NCBI RefSeq assembly: GCF_014207745.1
Contig: NZ_JACHJB010000003.1
Coordinates: 1,240,001-1,304,000 of the forward strand
From: Nonomuraea muscovyensis
Lineage (GTDB): Bacteria; Actinomycetota; Actinomycetes; Streptosporangiales; Streptosporangiaceae
DNA length: 64,000 bases
Direction: 5' to 3'
A program made the translations under genes and the position numbers. Numbering within the stretch: position 1 is the stretch's first letter; every line of letters starts with the position of its first letter. This document shows positions 55,684 through 64,000 of the stretch, piece by piece. The notes below the pieces were generated by a model that ran no database searches, was not told where the DNA came from, and was given only the letters and a program-made list of their open reading frames with translations.

Positions 55684-57341
55684 CCGCCTTCCCCTATCCC
55701 GTACGGCCGGCGGGCGACCGGGAGCGGGTGCGCGGCAACGACTACCGCGTGCTGCGGCCCCCGGCCGGCTTCGAGCCCACGCTGCGGGTCAGCGTGGTCG
55801 TCCCCGCCTACGGCGGTCAGGACAAGCTCGACCTCGTGCTGGCCGCGCTGGCCAGGCAGAGCTATCCGGCCGAGCTGATCGAGGTCCTCGTCGTCGACAA
55901 CGGCAGCTCGCCGCCGCTGCGCCTGCCGGAGGAACGCCCGCGCGACACCCGGCTGATCGTCTGCGGGACACCCGGCCGGGCCAGCGCGCGCAACGCCGGC
56001 CTGGCCGAGGCGAGCGGCGACGTCGTCCACTGGCTCGACTCCGACGTTCTCCTCACGCCCGGCGCGATCGAGGCGCACATGCGCTGGCACCACGCCGCGC
56101 CCTACCTCGTCGTCACCGGCTACATCCGCTTCACCGACGCCCCCGTACCCGCCGAACTGCCCGACGACCTGGAGCAGGCGTTCGAGCCCGCCGAGCCGCA
56201 CGGCTGGATCGTCGAGCTGGTCGAACGCACCGGCGGCCTCACCGACAACCCGCAGCGCCCGTTCAGCCTGCACGTGGGCGGCGCCACCTCGGTCGGGGCC
56301 CGGCTCGTCGAGGCGGCCGGGCCGATGGACGAGGACCTGATCCTCGGCCAGGACACCGAGCTGGGCTACCGCCTCGCGCAGGCGGGCGCCGTGTTCGTCC
56401 CCGAGCCGGCCGCCCGCGCCTACCACCTCGGGCCCACCATGCGGATGCGTGACAAGGAGCCCATCGACCGGGTGAGCCACGCGTTCGTGGCCGATCGCAT
56501 CCCCGCCTACCGGTGGCTGCGCTCGCATCCGGGCCGCCAGTGGAAGGTGCCGTACGTGGCGGCCGTCGTGGACGGCACGGCCGGGTACGAGAGCGTGCGG
56601 TCCACCGTGGACGCGCTGCTCGCCGGGACCGTGCCGGACGTCGAGGTCGTGGTCGTCGGCCCGTGGGACACGCTGGACCGCGACCGCCGCGCCCCCCTCC
56701 GCGATCCCGCCCTGGACCTGGTGCTCGTCCACGGCCACTACCTGCACGACGGCCGGGTCCGGCTGGCGACCGCCGCCGACGTCGATCCCGCCGTGCCGTA
56801 CGTGCTGCGCCTGCCGCCCGGCTGGGTGCCCGGCGAGGACAGCCTCGCCCGGCTCCTCGACCTGTGCCGCGACGAGGGGTACGGCCTGGTGAACGTGCTG
56901 CTGCACGAGTCGCCGGACGGCGTGGTGGCCGCCCGCCTCGAACGCGTCGCCGCCTTCGCCCGCGCCTGCGTCGTGCTGGAGCCCGGCGAGGACCTGGACG
57001 ACGCGGTGGACGACGTGTCCGGCGTGACCTGGGTGGAGGGGGAGACCTACGGGTTCGGCGCCGAGCCCGCCGAGATCCCCGGCCGCCGCAGCGCCCACCG
57101 CGCCAGGACGGAGGCCCGCGCCGAGGCGGAACGCCTGGCCAAGGAGGCCGAACGACTGCGTGCCCAGGTGACCAAGTGGCGCGACGAGGCGGCGCGGTGG
57201 CGCAAGAGCGCCGTCGAACTGCGGCGCGAGGTCGGCACCCTCCGCCGCCAGCTCGCCGCCGCCAACCGGGCCCAGCAGGGCCTGCGCGTCCTCGTGGCCA
57301 CCACCGTCCGCCGCGCCCTGAGCCGCAAGAACCGCACCTGA
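55680..57341 (+). CDS. GT2 glycosyltransferase, A-type
   Basis: 553 residues from GTG 55680, coupled to the B-type gene upstream. GT-A domain with VSVVVPAYGGQDKLD, DSD (120-122), MRWHH and LGQDTELGYRLAQAGAVFVPE (here GQDTE replaces the EDTE of its paralogs), A-type middle domain, and a C-terminal coiled coil (about 475-550). The same A-B coupling exists in the leftward operon, which argues that this pair arose by duplication of a two-gene unit. Confidence 0.78.
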   Translation: MTAFPYPVRPAGDRERVRGNDYRVLRPPAGFEPTLRVSVVVPAYGGQDKLDLVLAALARQSYPAELIEVLVVDNGSSPPLRLPEERPRDTRLIVCGTPGRASARNAGLAEASGDVVHWLDSDVLLTPGAIEAHMRWHHAAPYLVVTGYIRFTDAPVPAELPDDLEQAFEPAEPHGWIVELVERTGGLTDNPQRPFSLHVGGATSVGARLVEAAGPMDEDLILGQDTELGYRLAQAGAVFVPEPAARAYHLGPTMRMRDKEPIDRVSHAFVADRIPAYRWLRSHPGRQWKVPYVAAVVDGTAGYESVRSTVDALLAGTVPDVEVVVVGPWDTLDRDRRAPLRDPALDLVLVHGHYLHDGRVRLATAADVDPAVPYVLRLPPGWVPGEDSLARLLDLCRDEGYGLVNVLLHESPDGVVAARLERVAAFARACVVLEPGEDLDDAVDDVSGVTWVEGETYGFGAEPAEIPGRRSAHRARTEARAEAERLAKEAERLRAQVTKWRDEAARWRKSAVELRREVGTLRRQLAAANRAQQGLRVLVATTVRRALSRKNRT

Positions 57342-57412
57342 CCGACCTCGCCGCGCACCAGGGGAGACGCCCTCACCTCCGCAACGCACGGGGTCACGCT
57401 GCTCGGGGGGCC

Positions 57413-57478
57413 GCCCCTCTCGGGAGGGGCGCGCACCTCGGAATGGCCACCCCCTCCTGAGGAAGGAGTTCCCCTTCC
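57413..57478. terminator. Hairpins between convergent A-type glycosyltransferase genes
   Basis: GCCCCTC-TCGG-GAGGGGC (57413-57430) is a perfect stem with a four-base loop. A second smaller hairpin has GGAAGG (57461-57466) and CCTTCC (57473-57478). They lie between the stops at 57341 and 57561 and probably end transcription from both sides. Confidence 0.65.
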
Positions 57479-57560
57479 GGAGCGGCGCGCTCGCTCCTGG
57501 AGGGCCGTCACGACGGAGCGTCCAGGTGGCGGCGCGGATGGCGAGGCCGGGGCGGGCGGG

Positions 57561-59138
57561 TCAGTCGGGGCGCAGGGCCGACTTCAGGCGGCCCAGCAGC
57601 GTGCGTTCCGCGGGAGTCCGTGAGGCGGGCACCACCGCGCCCACCGGCTGGGCGGGCTGCTTCACGGCGGGCTCGCCCGGTTCGGCCGCGCCACCCCCGC
57701 TGCCGCCACCCGCGCCAGGGCGGGCCGATGCCGGCGCGGCCGGGGCCGGCGCGGCCGGGGCCGGCTTGGCCGGAGGCGCGGGCCAGTAGCGGTCCGGCGG
57801 CACGTGCCGTACTCCGTGGGTGACCGCGATGACGTCGTCCAGGTCGTCGCCCGGCGCGGCGAGCAGCAGCGCCCGCCCCAGGGCGGAGGTGCGCTCCAGC
57901 CTGGCCGTGCGCCCGTCGGGCAGGTCCACCACCAGCACGCCCGTCAGGTCCTTCTGCACCGTCTCCACCATCCGCTCCAGCGTCGAGCGGTGCAGCGGCA
58001 CGTCCACCGGCCCGCGGTAGCGGAACGGCGCGGGCGCGGGCGTCGGCGCCGCCTCGTCGATGAGCCGGATCCGCTCGTCGTGCGCGAACAGGTCACGCAT
58101 CAGCCGCAGCTCGAAGCGCGGGTCGGACAGCACCGAGCGCCGCCCGTCGTGCAGCCGCGCCCACGGTCCCACCAGCGTCACCACCACGTCCTGCAGCGCA
58201 CCGTCCAGCGCCGCCGCCACCGCCCGCCGTACGACGGTCTCGGAGGTGTCGCCCACGTCCAGCACGATCTCGACGTACGGCACCAGCCACCGCCGGCCCG
58301 CGTCCTTGCGCAGGTCTCGCCGGAGCGGGATGCGGTGCGCGAGGTACGGCTCGACGGCCCGTACGGCCCGCTCGCGGTCGCGGTGCTGCGCCGGCAGCCC
58401 CAGATGCACCGCCTGGGCCTCCAGGTCGGGGATGAACACGACTCCGTGCATGGCCAGCCGGTACGCGAACTCGGTGTCCTCGCCCCGCACGACGGTCGGA
58501 TCGAGACCGCCCACCGCGTGGAAGACGTCCCTGGGCAGGGCGAAGGTCGGCCCCGTGCACACGTGGTAGGGATTGCGGCTCCTGCGCAGCCCGTCGGTCT
58601 TGGCGATCGTCGCCTCGGTCGAGCTGGCCACCGCCTTGTCCAGCGCGAACACCTCACCGAGGTCCCGGGCCCGGTACACCTCGGCGGCGGTCAGCGGCGG
58701 CACCTCGACGAACTTCTTCATGCCGATCGTGACCAGGTAGTCGGTCAGGTGATGCCAGCGGGCCAGCGCCTCGATGTGTTCGCGGCAGGCGACCATGTCG
58801 GAGTCGAGCCGCTGGATGATCTCGCCGTCGGCGGCCCGGGCGCCGGTGTTGACGGCGTTGGAGATGCCCCAGCCCGTCTCGACCCTGACCAGGCGGGTGT
58901 TGACCGGCCGGATCTCCGGCAGCCGGATCGGCGGCTCGCTGCCGTCGTCCACGACCAGGACCTCCATGAGGTGGTCCGGGTACGTCTGCGCCGCGAGTGC
59001 GGCCAGCGTCAGCTCCAGGTGCGGCCCGCCGTGCGCGGGCACCACCACGCTCACGGACAGGGCGGGCGACCAGGTGCCGAGTTCCGGCGGCTGAAGCGGA
59101 GAAAAGTCGTTCTGCGTCATGGCAGGACGCGCGTTCAT
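57561..59138 (-). CDS. GT2 glycosyltransferase, A-type, with Ala/Pro-rich tail
   Basis: 525 residues: GT-A domain with VSVVVPAHGGPHLEL, VVDDGS, DSDM (112-115), RWHH and RGEDTEFAYRLAMHGVVFIPD, then the A-type middle domain. In place of the coiled coil of its paralogs it ends with an Ala/Pro/Gly linker (about 455-495) and a short basic end. ATG 59138 is preceded by GGGGGT; ATG 59120 is an alternative. It is a single gene, divergent from thrC by 145 bases, and marks the right edge of the accessory block. Confidence 0.77.
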   Translation of the reverse strand: MNARPAMTQNDFSPLQPPELGTWSPALSVSVVVPAHGGPHLELTLAALAAQTYPDHLMEVLVVDDGSEPPIRLPEIRPVNTRLVRVETGWGISNAVNTGARAADGEIIQRLDSDMVACREHIEALARWHHLTDYLVTIGMKKFVEVPPLTAAEVYRARDLGEVFALDKAVASSTEATIAKTDGLRRSRNPYHVCTGPTFALPRDVFHAVGGLDPTVVRGEDTEFAYRLAMHGVVFIPDLEAQAVHLGLPAQHRDRERAVRAVEPYLAHRIPLRRDLRKDAGRRWLVPYVEIVLDVGDTSETVVRRAVAAALDGALQDVVVTLVGPWARLHDGRRSVLSDPRFELRLMRDLFAHDERIRLIDEAAPTPAPAPFRYRGPVDVPLHRSTLERMVETVQKDLTGVLVVDLPDGRTARLERTSALGRALLLAAPGDDLDDVIAVTHGVRHVPPDRYWPAPPAKPAPAAPAPAAPASARPGAGGGSGGGAAEPGEPAVKQPAQPVGAVVPASRTPAERTLLGRLKSALRPD

Positions 59139-59283
59139 GTGGTGACCCCCTGGCGGGCACTTTATCGGGAGAACCGGAGAATTTCCGCAAATGCGGGATC
59201 TTGTGGCCGCGGCTGGACTCCGTTCGATGGCGCGTCGCGGCACCCCGTACACTCGGGCCCAACACCGCAGGTAGGGAGTCATC

Positions 59284-60342
59284 ATGAGCAGGGCGTGGCG
59301 TGGCCTCATCGAGGAGTACCGAGAGCGTCTTCCGGTCACCACGAAGACGCCGGTCGTCACGCTGCTGGAAGGCGGCACGCCGCTGTTGCCCGCGCGCCGC
59401 GTCTCGGCGCTCACCGGGTGCGACGTCTACCTGAAGGTCGAGGGCGCCAACCCGACGGGCAGCTTCAAGGACCGCGGCATGACCATGGCCATCAGCAAGG
59501 CCCTCGAAGAGGGGGCCAAGGCGGTCATCTGCGCCTCCACCGGCAACACCTCGGCCTCCGCCGCCGCCTACGCCGTGCGCGCCGGCCTCACCTGCGCCGT
59601 CCTGGTGCCCCGGGGCAAGATCGCGATGGGCAAGCTGGCCCAGGCGCTCGTCCACGGCGCGACGCTGCTGCAGGTCGAGGGCTCGTTCGACGACTGCCTG
59701 GAGATGACGCGCAAGCTGTCGTCCAGCTACCCGATCGCGCTGGTCAACTCCGTCAACCCGTTCCGGCTGCAGGGCCAGAAGACGGCCGCGTTCGAGATCG
59801 TCGACACGCTCGGTGACGCGCCCGACATCCACTGCATCCCGGTGGGCAACGCCGGCAACATCTCGGCCTACTGGATGGGCTACCAGGAGTACGCGGCCGA
59901 CAAGCTGGCGACTCGCACGCCCCGCATGTTCGGGTTCCAGGCCAGCGGCGCGGCGCCCATCGTGATCGGCGCCCCGGTGACCCGGCCGCAGACGATCGCC
60001 ACCGCCATCCGCATCGGCAACCCCGCCTCCTGGCAGCTCGCCGTCGCCGCCCGCGACGAGTCGGGCGGCGACATCCAGTCGGTCACCGACCGCCAGATCG
60101 CCGCCGCGTACAAGCTGCTGGCCCAGGAGGAGGGCGTCTTCGTCGAGCTGGCCTCGGCGGCCAGCGTGGCCGGCCTGCTCCAGGCCCACGCCCAGGGGCG
60201 GATCGAGCCCGGTCAGCGGATCGTCTGCACGGTCACCGGCAACGGGCTCAAGGACCCCGACTGGGCCATCTCGGGCGCGCCGGCCCCGGTCACCGTGCCC
60301 ATCGACGTGCACGCCGCCGCCGCGGCCCTCGGCCTGGCCTGA
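59284..60342 (+). CDS. thrC: Threonine synthase
   Basis: 352-residue PLP enzyme converting O-phosphohomoserine to threonine. The PLP lysine is in [11 protein letters not shown] near residue 62; further motifs are [13 protein letters not shown] and [15 protein letters not shown] 59284 has AGGGAG upstream. It normally follows hom directly in actinomycetes; here it is 20 kb away and needs its own promoter, for which TACACT at about 59249 is a possible -10 box. Confidence 0.95.
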   Translation: MSRAWRGLIEEYRERLPVTTKTPVVTLLEGGTPLLPARRVSALTGCDVYLKVEGANPTGSFKDRGMTMAISKALEEGAKAVICASTGNTSASAAAYAVRAGLTCAVLVPRGKIAMGKLAQALVHGATLLQVEGSFDDCLEMTRKLSSSYPIALVNSVNPFRLQGQKTAAFEIVDTLGDAPDIHCIPVGNAGNISAYWMGYQEYAADKLATRTPRMFGFQASGAAPIVIGAPVTRPQTIATAIRIGNPASWQLAVAARDESGGDIQSVTDRQIAAAYKLLAQEEGVFVELASAASVAGLLQAHAQGRIEPGQRIVCTVTGNGLKDPDWAISGAPAPVTVPIDVHAAAAALGLA

Positions 60343-60499
60343 CGCACGGCACCCGCCGCGCCGCCTCCCGCGGGAGCCGTACGGACCGTTCGGTGGGCGT
60401 GTTCGCCGAACGCGTACGCCCACAAGTCAACAGCAGCCTCACCGGCGCGGCGCGGCGCACGCCCGCCCGGCGAAGGCGGACGAAAGGGAAGTCTGACCA

Positions 60500-61444
60500 A
60501 TGAGCACCGTGATGGTCCGCGTGCCGGCCACGTCGGCCAACCTCGGGCCGGGGTTCGACACGCTGGGACTGGCGCTGGGGCTGCACGACGAGGTCGAGGC
60601 GCGGCTGACCGCCGAGCCCGGCGTCCGGGTGGCCGTCGAGGGCGAGGGGGCCGGTGAGCTGGACCTCGGCGAGGGCCACCTGATCGTCACGGCCATGCGC
60701 AGGACGTTCGACCGCATGGGCGTGCCCCAGCCCGGCGGGATCGAGGTGCGCTGCCGCAACGTCATCCCGCACGCCCGCGGCCTCGGCTCGTCCTCGGCCG
60801 CGATCTGCGCGGGAATCCTCGCAGCCCGCGCCCTCGCCCCCGAGGCCGCGCGCGCCGCGACGCAGGAGCGGGCAGCCGAGCCGGAGCTGACCGACGACGA
60901 GGTGTTCCGGCTGGCCACGGAGATGGAGGGGCACCCCGACAACGTGGCTCCGTGCCTGGCCGGAGGCCTGACGGTGGCCTGGACCGACCACTCCGGAGCA
61001 CCGCGTATGGTGAAACTGGTCCCTGATGCGCGCATCCGCCCCGTCGTGTTCGTTCCGTCGACGCGGCTGGCCACGGAGACCGCACGAGGACTGCTTCCGA
61101 AGGACGTGCCCCACAAGGACGCCTCCTTCAACGCCGGCCGGGCCGCGCTGCTGATCGCCGCGCTGACCCAGCGGCCGGATCGGGGGTTGCTGCTCGCGGC
61201 GACGGAAGACCGGCTCCACCAGAGCTACCGCGCGCCTGCGATGCCGCGCAGCGCGGATCTGGTAGAACGTCTGCGTGCGGTGGGCGTGCCTGCGGTCGTG
61301 TCCGGAGCGGGTCCCACTGTCCTCGCGTTTTCGACACCGGATTCGCAGGATTTGATCGCACCAGAAGTGGGTAATGACTGGCACATCCAGCTAATGGACG
61401 TCGACCAGGTCGGTGCGTACGTTCAGTTTCCCGAGACACGCTGA
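60500..61444 (+). CDS. thrB: Homoserine kinase
   Basis: 314-residue GHMP kinase that phosphorylates homoserine for ThrC. The N-terminal VRVPATSANLGPGFDTLGLA and the ATP-binding HARGLGSSSAAICAG are the family marks. ATG 60500 has AAAGGGAAG upstream. The 157 bases between thrC and thrB contain no gene; co-transcription with thrC is likely. Confidence 0.95.
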   Translation: MSTVMVRVPATSANLGPGFDTLGLALGLHDEVEARLTAEPGVRVAVEGEGAGELDLGEGHLIVTAMRRTFDRMGVPQPGGIEVRCRNVIPHARGLGSSSAAICAGILAARALAPEAARAATQERAAEPELTDDEVFRLATEMEGHPDNVAPCLAGGLTVAWTDHSGAPRMVKLVPDARIRPVVFVPSTRLATETARGLLPKDVPHKDASFNAGRAALLIAALTQRPDRGLLLAATEDRLHQSYRAPAMPRSADLVERLRAVGVPAVVSGAGPTVLAFSTPDSQDLIAPEVGNDWHIQLMDVDQVGAYVQFPETR

Positions 61445-61900
61445 TGCCTCTCTAGACCTTCAGGGAATAGCCGTGTGCGCTGGTGATGTTAGGCTGATAG
61501 CCGCACCAGATGCCCCCTTGGTGGGTGCGTGCTTGTCAGCCACACATCGCTGCATCATGCTTCACGTCGCGAGGCGTGAGCAGCGCGGCTGTCTCCCCGG
61601 AATCCGTTGCCTCCGGTTGGCCCACACCCGGTTGGCCCAACGTGAGGCGGCGACGACGGGGATCTGCGCGTTCGAATCACCTCGACATCTGGCTGGCGAC
61701 AGCAATCTGGGGGGTGTCCTCCACGCGCCACCGTCCTGTGGCGGCCTGGACGAGCCCCTCCCCAAGAGTGGCGACCGTCCCCAGCGGCGGCCGAAGATCG
61801 CAAAGTGCACCCCGACCCGGTCTGTCCCGCCGGATCGAAGCACCTCCGGGACGCCCGGCAGAAACCAACCGGCGCCCGACCCCTGGGAAGGACCTTTTAG
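61445..61900 (+). promoter_or_regulatory. Long C-rich leader of rho
   Basis: 456 bases without a supported gene. TAGGCT at 61490-61495 is a plausible -10 box, giving a leader of about 400 bases. The leader is C-rich, contains a direct repeat of CCGGTTGGCCCA (61613-61624 and 61628-61639) and ends with GGGAAGGA before the TTG start of rho. Rho is known to control its own leader by early termination in E. coli; the same is plausible here but not shown. Confidence 0.5.
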
Positions 61901-63958
61901 TTGAGCGACACCACCGAACTCCTCTCCGACGCATCAGGCTCGCCTGCGCAGCCGGCGTCCGGCGACACCCCCACCCGTGCCGCGGCCAAGCCGCGCGCGC
62001 GTCGCTCCGGCACCGGCCTGTCCGCCAAGGTGCTGCCCGAGCTGCAGAAAATGGCTGCTGAGCTGGGCATCAGCGGCACCGGGCGCATGCGGAAGAGCCA
62101 GCTCATCGCGGCCATCCAGGAGAAGCAGGGCGTCGGCACCGCAGACACCGCGCCCGCTCCCGCAGCCGAGGCGCCGGCCGTGACGGCCGCTGCCGACCCG
62201 GCGCCCGCCGCTGAGCGGCCGGCCCGCAGTCGCCGCGAGCGTTCCCGCGCCAAGACCGCCGATGACGCTGCCCCGCAGGCCGCCGAGCCGGTGGCCGCGC
62301 AGGCCACTGCCGCCGCCACCGCCGCCGCCCCGGCGACGGCTCCGGCCGCCGAGCCCGCCGTCGCGCCCGCCGAGCCGGTCGTCGAGCCGGCAGCGCAGCT
62401 CGCCGACTCCGGTCAGGGCGACCAGCGTGGCGATCGCGGCGAGAGCCGCCGCGAGCGTCGCGGTCGCGGCGAGCGCCGCGAACGCGGCGAGCGTGGCGAG
62501 CGCGGCAGCGACCGCTCCGGCGACCGGTCCGGCAACGACCGTGGCGAAGGCGGCCGTGGCGAGAGCGGCGGCCGTGCCGACCAGCGCGCCGCCGACAGCG
62601 GAGCCCGCGCCGACCAGCGTGGCGACCAGCGCAGTGACCGTGGCGACCGTGGTGACCGCAGTGACCGTGGTGACCGCGGCGACCGTGGTGACCAGCGCGT
62701 CGACCAGCGGGGCGACGACGACGAGCGCGGCGGGCGCGGGCGTCGTGGCCGCTTCAGGGAGCGCAACCGCGGCCGCGGCCGTGACCGCTTCGACAGCAGC
62801 GAGCCCGTCATCGGCGACGACGACGTGCTCATCCCGATCGCCGGCATCCTCGACATCCTCGACAACTACGCGTTCGTCAGGACGAGCGGCTACCTGCCGG
62901 GCAGCAACGACGTCTACGTCTCGCTCGCCCAGATCCGTCGCAACGGTCTGCGCAAGGGCGACGTCATCACCGGTGCCGTCCGCCAGCCGCGCGATGGCGA
63001 GCGCCGCGAGAAGTTCAACGCCCTGGTCCGCCTCGACACCGTCAACGGCATGGACCCGGACCAGGCCCGCAACCGGCCCGACTTCAACAAGCTGACGCCG
63101 CTCTACCCGCAGGAGCGCCTGCGCCTCGAGACCGAGCCGAACATCCTCACCACGCGGATCATCGACCTCGTCTCGCCGATCGGCAAGGGCCAGCGCGGCC
63201 TCATCGTCTCCCCGCCCAAGGCCGGTAAGACGATGGTGCTGCAGTCGATCGCCAACGCGATCACCCGCAACAACCCCGAGTGCCACCTCATGGTCGTGCT
63301 CGTGGACGAGCGGCCCGAAGAGGTCACCGACATGCAGCGGTCGGTCAAGGGCGAGGTCATCCACTCGACCTTCGACCGTCCCGCCGAGGACCACACCACG
63401 GTCGCCGAGCTCGCCATCGAGCGGGCCAAGCGCCTGGTGGAGCTGGGCCACGACGTGGTCGTCCTGCTCGACTCGATCACCCGCCTCGGCCGCGCCTACA
63501 ACCTGGCGGCTCCGGCGTCCGGTCGTATCCTGTCGGGTGGTGTCGACTCCACGGCCCTCTACCCGCCCAAGCGCTTCTTCGGCGCCGCCCGCAACATCGA
63601 GAACGGCGGCTCGCTGACGATCCTCGCCACGGCCCTGGTCGAGACCGGGTCCAAGATGGACGAGGTCATCTTCGAGGAGTTCAAGGGCACCGGCAACATG
63701 GAGCTCAAGCTCAACCGCTCCCTGGCCGACAAGCGCATCTTCCCCGCGGTGGACGTCGACGCCTCCGGCACCCGTAAGGAAGAGATCCTCATGGGCAAGG
63801 ACGAGCTCCAGATCGTCTGGAAGCTCCGCCGGGTGCTCCACGCGCTCGACATGCAGCAGGCTCTGGAGCTTCTCCTGGAGAAGATGAAGGAGACCAAGTC
63901 CAACGCCGAGTTCCTCCTGCAGGTCCAGAAGACCACGGTGAGCAACGACCGCGACTGA
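61901..63958 (+). CDS. rho: Transcription termination factor Rho
   Basis: 685-residue hexameric RNA helicase that ends transcription. Domains in order: Rho N-terminal helix domain (about 30-70, [20 protein letters not shown]); an Ala/Pro- then Arg/Gly/Asp-rich disordered insert (about 75-300); the cold-shock RNA-binding domain (about 305-375); and the ATPase with Walker [22 protein letters not shown] and [11 protein letters not shown]. Such inserts are known in high-GC Gram-positive Rho (Micrococcus luteus) and bind structured RNA. The start is TTG 61901. It closes the thr operon region as in other actinomycetes. Confidence 0.96.
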   Translation: MSDTTELLSDASGSPAQPASGDTPTRAAAKPRARRSGTGLSAKVLPELQKMAAELGISGTGRMRKSQLIAAIQEKQGVGTADTAPAPAAEAPAVTAAADPAPAAERPARSRRERSRAKTADDAAPQAAEPVAAQATAAATAAAPATAPAAEPAVAPAEPVVEPAAQLADSGQGDQRGDRGESRRERRGRGERRERGERGERGSDRSGDRSGNDRGEGGRGESGGRADQRAADSGARADQRGDQRSDRGDRGDRSDRGDRGDRGDQRVDQRGDDDERGGRGRRGRFRERNRGRGRDRFDSSEPVIGDDDVLIPIAGILDILDNYAFVRTSGYLPGSNDVYVSLAQIRRNGLRKGDVITGAVRQPRDGERREKFNALVRLDTVNGMDPDQARNRPDFNKLTPLYPQERLRLETEPNILTTRIIDLVSPIGKGQRGLIVSPPKAGKTMVLQSIANAITRNNPECHLMVVLVDERPEEVTDMQRSVKGEVIHSTFDRPAEDHTTVAELAIERAKRLVELGHDVVVLLDSITRLGRAYNLAAPASGRILSGGVDSTALYPPKRFFGAARNIENGGSLTILATALVETGSKMDEVIFEEFKGTGNMELKLNRSLADKRIFPAVDVDASGTRKEEILMGKDELQIVWKLRRVLHALDMQQALELLLEKMKETKSNAEFLLQVQKTTVSNDRD

Positions 63959-63973
63959 GGCGCGTAAGAGAAG

Positions 63974-64000
63974 GGGCGGCCGGGTTTCTCCCGGCCGCCC
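63974..64000 (+). terminator. Hairpin terminator after rho
   Basis: GGGCGGCCGGG (63974-63984) pairs perfectly with CCCGGCCGCCC (63990-64000) around a five-base loop, 16 bases after the rho stop. The window ends at the last paired base, so a following T-run cannot be judged. Confidence 0.8.

Noticed and set aside
38825-59283. Prophage or integrative element as explanation of the block
   Set aside because: No integrase, phage structural gene, conjugation gene or tRNA attachment site is visible, and no flanking direct repeats were found by eye.

Overview
The window is very GC-rich actinobacterial chromosome. It uses many GTG starts, some TTG starts, and GTGA/ATGA overlaps between genes. The order lysA-hom-(insert)-thrC-thrB-rho, an ArgS-like anticodon-binding protein before lysA, and the gpgS, glgX/treY/treZ and treS genes fit a filamentous actinomycete, most likely Streptosporangiaceae (Nonomuraea-like). 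The family assignment is inference; no rRNA or tRNA gene is visible.

Layout. 0-4.4 kb: 3' end of gpgS with a coupled GT4 glycosyltransferase, a PAP2 phosphatase, a convergent proline iminopeptidase, an unrecognised protein and mscL. 4.6-10.6 kb: overlapping glgX-treY-treZ operon turning glycogen into trehalose. 10.6-19.7 kb: a loosely packed accessory stretch with several short-period tandem repeat arrays. It holds two unrecognised proteins, an HxlR regulator fused to a peroxiredoxin domain, a divergent ABC-2 exporter operon containing an overlooked 51-residue Cys-rich ORF, and an FAD monooxygenase behind a perfect 13-bp inverted repeat. 19.7-21.1 kb: ung operon. 21.2-26.1 kb: sugar ABC importer with two binding proteins and a permease carrying a large Cna-B/SdrD-like insert. 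26.2-29.7 kb: PadR regulator with a MacB/FtsX-type ABC system. 29.8-31.5 kb: treS. 31.8-35.3 kb: an asparagine-synthase-like protein divergent from a glycosyltransferase-like protein that has lost its DxD motif.

From 35.4 kb the amino-acid operon begins (nrtL-lysA-hom) and resumes at 59.3 kb (thrC-thrB-rho). Between hom and thrC lies a 20-kb accessory block. It starts 18 bp after hom with a perfect 42-bp palindrome. It then carries a SUKH/LRR-like protein, a truncated inositol-phosphatase remnant, an SRPBCC protein, a DUF1838 secreted protein, a YceI protein, another secreted protein, a TetR-lipase pair, a cis-prenyltransferase coupled to an EF-hand DUF2236/MpaB-type oxygenase, and an array of six related GT2 glycosyltransferases in two architectures.

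The most promising candidate for an undescribed system is the cis-prenyltransferase plus calcium-binding polyprenoid-oxygenase-like pair at 46.3-48.5 kb. It has its own promoter with a palindrome between the -35 and -10 boxes and sits beside the GT2 array. The likely functions are family-level statements; the pathway links are inference.
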